A stretch of 64,000 nucleotides of DNA from Streptomyces olivochromogenes. GTDB taxonomy: Bacteria > Actinomycetota > Actinomycetes > Streptomycetales > Streptomycetaceae. This document shows, piece by piece, positions 55,126 to 63,132 of this stretch. The stretch's first letter is position 1, and each line of letters begins with the position of its first letter. Under the pieces are notes generated by a model. It had not been told where the DNA came from. It saw only the letters and a list, made by a program, of their open reading frames with translations, and made no database searches. Location of the stretch: assembly GCF_021538895.1 (NCBI RefSeq), contig NZ_JADDRL010000027.1:32373-96372 (forward strand). The letters are read 5' to 3'. Made by a program: the position numbers and the translations under genes.

Positions 55126-56718
55126 ATGAAGCTCCGCGCTCCGTCCCCCTCCGCTCCTCTCCCCCGCTCGCGACCCGCATGGCAGCGGCGCCTCTCCTGC
55201 GCCGCCCTCGGTTTGCTGGTCCTCGCCGTGCCCGGGTGCAGCGGCGCACAAGACGGTGCCGCTGCCGCGAAGCCGGCCCCGCCGCCGAAGTCCCTGACGG
55301 GCCAGCAGTTGCGGTGGCACACGTGTCCCGACCCCGCGCCCGCCCAGGGCCCTGGGCGGGCACCTGGGGCGCAATGGGAGTGCGCCACGCTCCAGACGCC
55401 CCTCGACTGGGCCCACCCGCAGGGCCGGAAGATCGGTCTGGCTCTGGTGCGTACCAAGGCCCTCGACCACGACAGGCGCCTCGGTTCGCTGATCTTCAAC
55501 TTCGGGGGCCCCGGCGCTTCCGGGGTCAGCCTCATGCCGTCCGTCGCGGAGGAGTTCGACCGACTGCACCACAGCTACGACCTGGTCGGCTTCGATCCCC
55601 GCGGTGTCGGCGCAAGCCAAGGCATCAAGTGTCTCAACGGGGCTGAACTCGACCACTACTTCGCCCGGGACACCACACCGGACACGACCGAGGAGCGGGC
55701 GTACAACACGGCCCAGAGGAAGCGGTACGCGGCGGCATGCCAGAGGAACTCCGCGGACGTCCTGCCCCACGTGGACACCGAGAGCTCCGCGCGTGACATC
55801 GATCTGATGCGTGAGGTGCTCGGTGACAGGAAGACCTCGTACTTCGGCATCTCCTACGGCACGCTGCTGGGGGCGGAGTACGCCCATCTCTTCCCCGACA
55901 AGGTCGGTCGCATCGTCCTCGACGGAGCGGTGGACCCCGCTCTCGGGCGGATCGCGGCAGATCTGCAGCAGACCAAGGGCTTCCAACTCGCGCTGAATCA
56001 CTGGATGAAGAGGTGTTCGACGAGCAAGGACTGCCCGACGGGCCAGTCGGTCGCCGCCGGCAACCGCGTGCTCGCGAGCTGGCTGCGCGCACTGGACGCG
56101 GGGGGCCTGCCGACGTCGAGCGGCCGGAAGCTGACGGCGGATCAGGCGACGCTTGGCATCGCCACGGCCCTGTACAGCGAGCAGTTGTGGGGAATCCTGA
56201 CCAAGGGGCTGGACCAGGCCATCCGGCTCGGCCGCGGCGACATTCTGCTCGCCCTGTCCGACCTGTACAACGAGCGTGACAAGCAGGGGCGTTACAGCAC
56301 CCGCCAGGCGGCGAATTCCGCTGTCACCTGTTCCGACACCGCTGAACGTGTCAGCGACGAGCGGATCACCGAGCTCCTGCCGAAGTTCCGCGCCGCCTCC
56401 CCGGTGTTCGGCGAGTACGTCGCGTGGACGATGGGGGCCTGCACCGACTGGCCGGTGCGCGGCACGTCCGAACGGCTGAACGTACGGGCGTCCGGTGCCG
56501 ATCCGGTGCTCGTGGTCGGGGCCACGGGCGATCCCGCCACCCCCTTCGCCAACGCGCAGCGTCTGGCACGAGCCCTGGGCAAGGACGTCGGGGTGGAGAT
56601 CGGTGTGCGGGGTGAGGGCCACGGTGCCTATGCGACCGGCAACGCCTGCGTGACCCGGCTGGTGGACGACTACCTGCTGCGGGACATCGTTCCCTCACGC
56701 GGAACCTTCTGCGAATAG
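55126..56718 (+). CDS. lipoprotein tripeptidyl aminopeptidase (SlpD/E-like alpha/beta-hydrolase)
   Basis: A 530-aa extracellular peptidase. The signal peptide ends in lipobox LAVPGCSG (about C37). The TAP N-terminal region (WECATLQTPLDWAHPQGRKI, IFNFGGPGASGVSL) precedes the nucleophile Ser in YFGISYGTLLGAEYA (GxSxG). The C-terminal TAP_C domain contains the acid in VLVVGATGDPATPF and the histidine in VRGEGHGAY. Streptomyces Slp/Tap enzymes remove tripeptides from extracellular proteins at the end of mycelial growth. The ATG at 55126 is taken because it places the basic residues directly before the hydrophobic segment. Confidence 0.9.
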   Translation: MKLRAPSPSAPLPRSRPAWQRRLSCAALGLLVLAVPGCSGAQDGAAAAKPAPPPKSLTGQQLRWHTCPDPAPAQGPGRAPGAQWECATLQTPLDWAHPQGRKIGLALVRTKALDHDRRLGSLIFNFGGPGASGVSLMPSVAEEFDRLHHSYDLVGFDPRGVGASQGIKCLNGAELDHYFARDTTPDTTEERAYNTAQRKRYAAACQRNSADVLPHVDTESSARDIDLMREVLGDRKTSYFGISYGTLLGAEYAHLFPDKVGRIVLDGAVDPALGRIAADLQQTKGFQLALNHWMKRCSTSKDCPTGQSVAAGNRVLASWLRALDAGGLPTSSGRKLTADQATLGIATALYSEQLWGILTKGLDQAIRLGRGDILLALSDLYNERDKQGRYSTRQAANSAVTCSDTAERVSDERITELLPKFRAASPVFGEYVAWTMGACTDWPVRGTSERLNVRASGADPVLVVGATGDPATPFANAQRLARALGKDVGVEIGVRGEGHGAYATGNACVTRLVDDYLLRDIVPSRGTFCE

Positions 56719-56791
56719 GCGGCGGGGCCGAACAGGCCGCCGGGGAGGGCCCGTGACCGGTGCCCTCCCCGCAGACAACCCGATGGAAAGT

Positions 56792-56822
56792 GAGGGCGTC
56801 GTCCCGGCGGGACGGCGCCCTC
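56792..56822 (+). terminator. hairpin terminator after the peptidase gene
   Basis: GAGGGCGTCGTCCCG (56792-56806) and CGGGACGGCGCCCTC (56808-56822) pair with one G-T mismatch, a nearly uninterrupted 31-bp dyad. Its position between the peptidase stop and the FAD gene argues that the latter starts further right than its longest frame. Confidence 0.65.
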
Positions 56823-56855
56823 GTACGCCGTCGTACACCCTCGTACGACTCGTTC
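56821..56855 (+). promoter_or_regulatory. 10-bp-periodic TCGTAC repeats
   Basis: TCGTAC occurs at 56821, 56831 and 56841, followed by TCGTTC at 56850, just upstream of the FAD gene start. Evenly phased direct repeats here suggest a binding site for an activator acting from one face of the helix. Confidence 0.45.
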
Positions 56856-56869
56856 GATGGAGAAGTGTG

Positions 56870-58261
56870 GTGCCAACCGGCAGTTCAACGACGCGACCGC
56901 GACATGTCGTGGTCGTCGGCGCAGGCCCGGCGGGGCTGCTGAGCGCGTATGTGCTCGCGTCGTACGCCGACAACGTGACGGTCGTGGAGCGTGACCGGCT
57001 CCCGCGGGACGCCGTGTCCCGTCCCGGTGTGCCGCACGACCGACATCCCCACGTGCTGCTCAAGGCGGGCAGGGACGCTCTGGAGTCGCTGCTGCCCGGA
57101 ATAACGCGGGAGTTGCGGGCGGCGGGCGCTCCCTGCCTGGGCCTGCCGTCGGACCTGCTGCAGTGGCAGGACGGCGGCTGGTGGTCCCGGCTGCCTGCCA
57201 CGACGGACATCCACACCGGCTCACGTGCACAACTGGAGTCGCTCATCCGCACCCGGGTGCTCGCCCATCCCTCGATCCATGTCGTGGAGGGCGAGGTCAC
57301 CGGTCTGCTGGGCGACGACGACCGGCTCTACGGCGTCACGCTGCGCCGGTCCGGCGTACCCGGCGTGCCTCGCACGAACCGGTCGCGCGTCGAGGCGGAT
57401 CTCGTCGTCGATGCCTCGGGAAGGTCCTCGAAGGCGGCCGGGTGGCTGCGCGGGGTCGGCGTGGAGCCCGCGGGCGAGGAGCTTGTGGACACCGGGCTCG
57501 CCTATGCCTCACGTCTGTACAGCAGTCCTCTCGGTACGGGCCCGGGCGGTGCCCCGGCCTGCTATCTGATCCCCGGTCCCCAGCAGCCCACGGGTGCGCT
57601 CGTCCTGCCGCTGGAGCACGGCGAGCATCTGGTGGCCCTGACGGGCGTGCGGGGCCACGAGCCTCCTGTGGACCCCGCCGGTTTCGAGGAGTTCGCCCGG
57701 CGGCTTCCTCATCCGCTGGTCCATGAGTGGCTCCGCTCGGCTGAACCGTGTTCATCGGTGTTCGGCTTCCGGCACACCGCGAACCTGCGCCGCCGCTACG
57801 AGAACTCCCGGATGCCGGCCGGATTCCTGGCCGTCGGCGACGCGCTGTGCACCTTCAACCCGGTGTACGGGCAGGGAGTGACGGCGGCGGCGCTCGCGGC
57901 CGTCGCCCTGCGCGACACGCTGTGGGACACCGACGGTGCCCTCGACCATCGACGGATCCAGCGGGCTCTGGCCAAGGTGTACGAGCAGCCCTGGACGATC
58001 TCGGCCGGCGCGGACAAGCAAATGCCGGGAGCCGTCGGGAACGCGGCGACCCGGAACGCGGCGGAGCGGTGTCTGGGCAGGTACCTGCGACGGATCCAGC
58101 GGCACGCGGCGCACGATCCGGAGGTCGGCCACGCGTTTCGCTCCGTGCTGTCCCTGTCCGAGCCGCTGCATTCCCTCCTGGCACCCTCGATGCTCCTGGC
58201 CGCCCTGCGGCCCGAGCCCGCGCTCGTGACCCAACCGCCCACGGCAGTACGGCAGCCGTGA
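56870..58261 (+). CDS. FAD-dependent oxidoreductase / monooxygenase
   Basis: A 463-aa flavoprotein. The dinucleotide-binding motif VVVVGAGPAGLLSAYVLASY (GxGxxG at about 17-22) and VTVVERD for ribose binding lie at the N-terminus. DLVVDASGRSSKA is the second FAD contact and FLAVGDALCTFNPVYGQGVT the GD motif. This is the pattern of group A or geranylgeranyl-reductase-like monooxygenases; substrate unknown. The GTG at 56870 has GGAGAA 5 nt upstream and gives a short standard N-terminus. Earlier in-frame starts at 56753 and 56783 lie in or before the terminator hairpin. It is convergent with the next kinase gene, 13 bp away. Confidence 0.87.
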   Translation: MPTGSSTTRPRHVVVVGAGPAGLLSAYVLASYADNVTVVERDRLPRDAVSRPGVPHDRHPHVLLKAGRDALESLLPGITRELRAAGAPCLGLPSDLLQWQDGGWWSRLPATTDIHTGSRAQLESLIRTRVLAHPSIHVVEGEVTGLLGDDDRLYGVTLRRSGVPGVPRTNRSRVEADLVVDASGRSSKAAGWLRGVGVEPAGEELVDTGLAYASRLYSSPLGTGPGGAPACYLIPGPQQPTGALVLPLEHGEHLVALTGVRGHEPPVDPAGFEEFARRLPHPLVHEWLRSAEPCSSVFGFRHTANLRRRYENSRMPAGFLAVGDALCTFNPVYGQGVTAAALAAVALRDTLWDTDGALDHRRIQRALAKVYEQPWTISAGADKQMPGAVGNAATRNAAERCLGRYLRRIQRHAAHDPEVGHAFRSVLSLSEPLHSLLAPSMLLAALRPEPALVTQPPTAVRQP

Positions 58262-58274
58262 GCGGACGGCGGCG

Positions 58275-59549
58275 TCAGGGGTGGCCGGCGCCGGAGAGGC
58301 GCCGCAGCGGAATGAGCGCCTGCACCAGAAAGCCTCCCTGCGGTGTGCTCGTGGTCGTCACCTCTCCCCCCAGGCTCCGCGCCCGCTCGCGCATGCCCCT
58401 GAGGCCCAGCCCCCCGCTGCCGGTGGCCGACGGGTGGCCGTCCGTCCGCTCGGCGCGGCCGTTGCGCACCGTCAGCTTCAGGACCTCGCCCTCCGCGGTC
58501 GCCGCGACATCGACCTCGGCGCCGGGCGCGTGGCGGCCGGCATTGGACAGCGCCTCCTGCACGATGCGGTAGAGACCCTGGCGAAGGGACGGATCGCACT
58601 CCGCGATCCGTGGGTCCACGCGCCAGGACACGCGCATCCCGGCTTCCTGGGCGGTGCCCAGGAGCCGGGCCAGGTCCGGTTCGAAAGGTTCCTCCCCCGC
58701 CCGGCTCAGTGCCGGGCGCGGTCCCGTGGCATCGGCGCGCAGCACCTGCAGCAGGTCCCGTAGCTCCTGCATCGCGCGGCGGCCCAGTTCGCCGATGAGC
58801 TGCGCGGTCTGTCCGGTGGCGGGCTCGCGGCCGGCGGTGACCTCCAGGACCCCGGCCCTCAGAATGATCAACCCGACGTAGTGGGTGACGGAATCGTGCA
58901 TCTCGCGGGCGATCCGGGACCGTTCGGTCAGTACGGCGTTCTGGGCGACGAGCTCCTGCTCGCGCTGCAGCCGTGCCGCGTGCGTACGGAGGCTGGCGAT
59001 GCGCTGCCGGTGCTCCCGCACGGTGACCGCCACCAACACGGGAACGATGACGAAGGGCATCATCTGCCGTACCACGACCTCCTCGAATCCGCGGACGACC
59101 GTCAAGGGCAGGCCGATGCGGGGGTCGTAGCACACCTCGATGAAGTCGCGGAGTTGGGAGGCGCACACGGCTACGGCAGCGGCCACGGCCCACGGGTAGC
59201 GGCGCTGGGAGATCAGTGTGTAGAAGGCGATGGGGACGGTCATGACGGATCCGGTGACGAAGCTGGCCGTCGCGGCGGCCAGCGCCAGGAGGACCGGCCA
59301 TCTGCGCCGTGTCAGGATCGCCGCTCCGGCCACGACGTCGGCGCTCACCCAGGAGATGAAGAGCCAGTCCATGCCCGGCCGTGCGCCGGGCACGTCCGGG
59401 CCCGTGTCAACCACGAAGTAGACCACCAAGGCATAGCCGACGGCCAGGGCCGACAGGGTCGCGTCCGTGGTTGTGGTCTTCCGCGGGGCGCGGCCGGTTA
59501 CGCGCCCGGTGGCGTGTCGCGGTCGCTTGGTCGCGGCAGGAAGTGTCAT
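58275..59549 (-). CDS. orphan NarL-type sensor histidine kinase
   Basis: A 424-aa kinase without an adjacent response regulator. Five or six TM helices (about 30-175); coiled coil (about 178-205, VREHRQRIASLRTHAARLQR). HisKA_3 with the phospho-acceptor in RIAREMHDSVTHYVGLI. HATPase with N box RIVQEALSNAGRHAPG and G box GSGGLGLRGMRERARSLGG. Family members phosphorylate LuxR-type regulators. The nearest LuxR-type protein is the LAL regulator 750 bp upstream, but that lacks a receiver domain, so the partner must be elsewhere. Confidence 0.9.
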   Translation of the reverse strand: MTLPAATKRPRHATGRVTGRAPRKTTTTDATLSALAVGYALVVYFVVDTGPDVPGARPGMDWLFISWVSADVVAGAAILTRRRWPVLLALAAATASFVTGSVMTVPIAFYTLISQRRYPWAVAAAVAVCASQLRDFIEVCYDPRIGLPLTVVRGFEEVVVRQMMPFVIVPVLVAVTVREHRQRIASLRTHAARLQREQELVAQNAVLTERSRIAREMHDSVTHYVGLIILRAGVLEVTAGREPATGQTAQLIGELGRRAMQELRDLLQVLRADATGPRPALSRAGEEPFEPDLARLLGTAQEAGMRVSWRVDPRIAECDPSLRQGLYRIVQEALSNAGRHAPGAEVDVAATAEGEVLKLTVRNGRAERTDGHPSATGSGGLGLRGMRERARSLGGEVTTTSTPQGGFLVQALIPLRRLSGAGHP

Positions 59550-59875
59550 GTGGTCGTCCCGAAGGGCGCGTCATCGGCCCACGATCGTGTCCTGCCGTTG
59601 GGCGGGCTCATGGCGTTCGGATGGGCAGCTGCGGGGCTGCGGCCCGCGCCGGGCGCGGTGACGGGTCCCCGCTTCGTGTTCGGCCGTCTCGCGGATGTCG
59701 GCACTGTGCCGGATCCCGGCCGCCGTGGGCAATGGACAGAGCGTCGCAGCGCTGGGCTGTATGTGCACACCATGTCGATTCGACGCTCCGTCAGGCCCGG
59801 CTCCGACAACGCTCGTTCGGCGTCGACGTGTACAGAATTCGAAGGGCTGTCATGATGCATACGCACTCGATGGAG
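59550..59875. other. 326-bp intergenic region
   Basis: Separates the kinase start from the stop of the 59-aa membrane protein. An arginine- and proline-rich 106-codon frame (59546-59866) ends in an ATGA overlap with the kinase, but its composition is unlike a protein and I do not call it. No RNA gene or clear terminator. Confidence 0.4.
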
Positions 59876-60055
59876 TCACCGCCTGAAACTGTGCGTGACC
59901 ATACAGGCGCCAATGAATGCACCTATGGCCGGAATAGCGAAGGACAGCAGGGTTTCGGAGCCGTACACGCCTCCCATGACCAACCCGGTGAATATCACCA
60001 ACCCCGCAAGAGTCCACCCTCCGGCGCAATATGCGGTGGCATTTTTCTCGTCCAC
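59876..60055 (-). CDS. 59-residue two-helix membrane protein
   Basis: A short gene starting at GTG 60053-60055 and ending at TGA 59876-59878. It has an excellent ribosome-binding site, GGGGGAG, 6 nt before the start. The product begins VDEKNATAYCAGG. It has two TM helices, about 14-31 (WTLAGLVIFTGLVMGGVY) and about 35-53 (TLLSFAIPAIGAFIGACMV), a short loop and a basic end HSFRR. No family is recognised. It is divergent from the LAL regulator across 243 bp and precedes the orphan kinase in the same direction, so it may be regulated by the one or act with the other. Confidence 0.68.
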   Translation of the reverse strand: MDEKNATAYCAGGWTLAGLVIFTGLVMGGVYGSETLLSFAIPAIGAFIGACMVTHSFRR

Positions 60056-60298
60056 CTGTAGCTCCCCCGTATGTCCTTCACCAGCACCTGAGCCAGCGGA
60101 CAGCAGTCACGGTGACAGTCAGTGCAGGAGCGAAATCCCTCTGTATCGGGCCGCCGCTGCGGCAGGTGGATTTCACCACGGAAGCGGGGCCGTGGACACC
60201 TCCGGCCCACCGAAGCATCGCAACACTTCGGTTCCACGACACTCCGGCGGACCAGGTCCGTACCGATGGCGTCGATGGACCCTCCATAATGAACAACC

Positions 60299-63007
60299 GT
60301 GTTGACAGGAAGACAGCAAGAACTCACGGCCCTGGATGAACTCATATCCTTGCCCGCCCACGGCAATAAGGTGCTTGTGCGGGGTGACAGAGGGTTCGGA
60401 AAAACGGCGCTCCTTCGCGCTTTCGCCGAAGGAGCGGCGGATCGCGGGGTGCGGGTACTGCGTGCGGCAGGTGACCCCGCGGACCGTGAGTTCGACCTGA
60501 TCCGTCGCATGTTCGCCTCCTGGGACGGCTCCTCCGTCCTCACGGACGCGGAGGAGCTGGTGCGGGCGGAGGAGCGTTTGTGCTCCTCCGGCGAGGGCCC
60601 GGCCGTCCTCGTGATCGACGACCTCCACCTCGGTGACAGTGCCTCGTTGCGCCGGCTGGGCCGTCTCCTGCTGCGCCCGCCGGGGTCACGGCCCGCGGTC
60701 ATCGCCGCACTGGTGCCGAACGCCGGCGCCGCCCCGGGCCGCGAAGTGATCGGCGAGCTGCTCCCCCGCTTCGACCATCAGCTGACCCTGCCCCCGTTCG
60801 GCGCGGACGAGGTGCGCTTCATGGCGGCGCGGGAGCTGGGTACCGATCCGGAGCCCGCCTTCGTTCGTGCCTGCTGGGAGGCCACCGCGGGCATCCCTTC
60901 CGTCGTGCAGGGCGTCCTGGGCTCGGTGCGGGCCTCCGGAATCGCCCCCGACGGTTTCACGGCTGCCCGGATCGCGGAACACGTACCCCGGGAACTGGGA
61001 CGGGCCGTGCTGGCCGACATCGCCACGCACGGCGAGGAGGCCCGCAGCACCGTTCTCGCCGTCGCGGTCCTGTCCGACCAGCCCACCTTGCCCCTCCTCG
61101 CCCGGGTGACCGCCCTCGACGAGAGCGCCGTCGAGGACGCGGTGCACACACTGGACCGCCTCGGCATCCTGGTGCACACCCCGCACGGGCCGCGCTTCCC
61201 CGCCCCCGCGTTGGCCACCGCGGTCGCCAACGAGGTACCGCCCAGCACGCGGCGGGAGCTGCACACCCGGGCCGCTCGCTTCCTGCTGGACACCGGCGCG
61301 CCCTGGGACTCGCTCACCCCGCATCTGCTGCACGGTTGCCAGGGAGAGCAGTGGGTCACCGACGCACTGCTGCGGGCCGCCGAAGAGGTCAAGGGACACG
61401 ACAGCGACAGCAGCATCGCCTGCCTGCGACGGGCGCTGCGCGAGCCGCTGCAGGACGACGTCCGCGCGTCGATCCTCGTCTCGCTCGGGGAAGCCGAGCT
61501 GGAACGGTGTGCCCGCACGGCCGTCCGCAGCCTTCGCTGCAGTCTCCAGCTGAGGCTCCCGCCCCAGGCCCACGCACGGGCCGCCCGGTCGCTCGCCGCG
61601 ACCCTCTTCGCCCTCAACCGGTGGCCCGAGGGCATCGAGGTACTCCGCGACACCATCGATCACCTCCGGCCTCTCGATCCCGACCACGCCTTGCGGGCCG
61701 AAGTCGACCTGCTCTACGCCCAGATCATGCAAGGCTCATTCGAGACGCCGGTGCTGGACCGTCTCCAGGAGCTCAGCACCTCACCAGCCCCGGGAGGCGC
61801 TTCGGAGCAGGCCCTGGAAGCCCTGCTCGCGCTGCGGGAAATCATGACCGGCGGCACGGCCCGGCTCGCCGTCGCCCACGCACAGCGGGCCCTGGCGCAC
61901 GGCGTGACACCGAGGGACGACCAGTCCTACGTGTACACCAGCGCGGTGCTGGCCCTGGCAGTGGCCGGCCGTCCGGAAGTCGCCCTCTCCCGCGTCGAGG
62001 CCAGCATGGAGCGGCAGCGGGGCAAGGGCTCCGGACTCGCACGGGGATACGTGCACACGCTCAGGGCAGGAGCGCACTACCGCCTCGGCAACGTGGACGA
62101 CTGCCTCCGTGACGCCCGCGCGGCGGGGGAGGCACTGCGCAGCGTGGGCGCGCACACGCAGGCGAACCACGGCGTGGCGATGGCGGCCGATGCCCTGGTC
62201 AAGCAGGGACATGCCGACGAGGCCGACCAACTGCTGGAGCAAAAGGGCCTCAACGGCGCTCTGTCACCACTCTGGGCGAACGACTTCACGACCCTGGTGC
62301 GCGGCAGGGTACGACGCGCGCAGGGGCGGCTCCGTCAGGCGCTCGCCGACTTCCTGGACAGCGGGGAACGATCCTGCGCCCGTGACATGGGAAGCCCGGC
62401 CATCCTGCCGTGGCGCTCGGAAGCCGCGTTGACACACGCCCTGCTGGACGAGCACGAGCAGGCACGTCGACTCGCCGACGAGGAACTCCGGCTGGCTCGC
62501 GCCTGGGGGGTGCCCGAGACAATCGGATCCGCTCTGCGCGCGGCGGGAGTCATCGCCGGCGGCGACGAAGGCACACGGCTGCTCGGTGAGGCGGTGGCGC
62601 TCCTGGAGACGACGAACTGCCGGCACGCCTACGCACAGGCCCTCCTGGACTGCGGCATGTCGCTCGTCCGGCAAGGGGCGCCGGACGCGGCCCGTACCCA
62701 CCTGCAGCAGGCCCTGAAGGTCGCCCAGCGGTGCGGGGCGACTGCCATCGTCCGGGAGGCCGAGGAGGAACTGCTCGACAGCGGCTACCGTCCCGCACCC
62801 CAGGGCGCGAAGGGCGCCCAGGGCGCGGCGGCGCTGACCCAGGCCGAGCGGCGCGTGGCCCTGCTGGCCGCGCAGGGCCGGACGAACAGAGCGATCGCCG
62901 AGGAGCTGTTCGTGGAACTACGCACCGTGGAACTGCACTTGAGCCGCACCTACCGGAAGCTGGGCATCACCGGTCGCGCGGGACTGGCCGACGCCCTCGG
63001 CGCCTGA
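60299..63007 (+). CDS. LAL-type (large ATP-binding) LuxR-family regulator
   Basis: A 902-aa regulator. N-terminal AAA/NACHT-like ATPase: family opening LTGRQQELTALDELI, Walker A VRGDRGFGKTALLRAF (about 28-43), Walker B AVLVIDDLHLGDSAS (about 100). A long TPR-like helical middle (about 330-810) follows. The LuxR HTH is at the C-terminus (about 840-902: LTQAERRVALLAAQGRTNRA, then LFVELRTVELHLSRTYRKLG). LAL proteins are pathway or metabolic activators in Streptomyces. There is no Shine-Dalgarno; a -10-like CATAAT (60285-60290) lies 8 nt before the GTG, so the mRNA may be leaderless. Targets are unknown; the divergent small membrane gene is a candidate. Confidence 0.9.
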   Translation: MLTGRQQELTALDELISLPAHGNKVLVRGDRGFGKTALLRAFAEGAADRGVRVLRAAGDPADREFDLIRRMFASWDGSSVLTDAEELVRAEERLCSSGEGPAVLVIDDLHLGDSASLRRLGRLLLRPPGSRPAVIAALVPNAGAAPGREVIGELLPRFDHQLTLPPFGADEVRFMAARELGTDPEPAFVRACWEATAGIPSVVQGVLGSVRASGIAPDGFTAARIAEHVPRELGRAVLADIATHGEEARSTVLAVAVLSDQPTLPLLARVTALDESAVEDAVHTLDRLGILVHTPHGPRFPAPALATAVANEVPPSTRRELHTRAARFLLDTGAPWDSLTPHLLHGCQGEQWVTDALLRAAEEVKGHDSDSSIACLRRALREPLQDDVRASILVSLGEAELERCARTAVRSLRCSLQLRLPPQAHARAARSLAATLFALNRWPEGIEVLRDTIDHLRPLDPDHALRAEVDLLYAQIMQGSFETPVLDRLQELSTSPAPGGASEQALEALLALREIMTGGTARLAVAHAQRALAHGVTPRDDQSYVYTSAVLALAVAGRPEVALSRVEASMERQRGKGSGLARGYVHTLRAGAHYRLGNVDDCLRDARAAGEALRSVGAHTQANHGVAMAADALVKQGHADEADQLLEQKGLNGALSPLWANDFTTLVRGRVRRAQGRLRQALADFLDSGERSCARDMGSPAILPWRSEAALTHALLDEHEQARRLADEELRLARAWGVPETIGSALRAAGVIAGGDEGTRLLGEAVALLETTNCRHAYAQALLDCGMSLVRQGAPDAARTHLQQALKVAQRCGATAIVREAEEELLDSGYRPAPQGAKGAQGAAALTQAERRVALLAAQGRTNRAIAEELFVELRTVELHLSRTYRKLGITGRAGLADALGA

Positions 63008-63020
63008 GCACCAAAAAGGC

Positions 63021-63053
63021 GGTGCCGGACGGCGATGAACGCCGTCCGGCACC
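63021..63053. terminator. strong bidirectional hairpin
   Basis: GGTGCCGGACGGCG (63021-63034) pairs perfectly with CGCCGTCCGGCACC (63040-63053) across ATGAA, between the convergent LAL and acs genes. Confidence 0.88.
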
Positions 63054-63132
63054 GTCGTGCCTCCGGGGCGTGCCAGTCATCACGCCCGGGAGGCCGTCCG
63101 CGCCGCCGAAGCGGCCGGCTGCCGGCCCCTGC

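Noticed and set aside
59546..59866. A 106-codon frame overlapping the orphan kinase start as ATGA
   Set aside because: Composition is rich in R, P and S like an off-frame translation of GC-rich DNA, with no Shine-Dalgarno and no domain; the overlap is probably chance.
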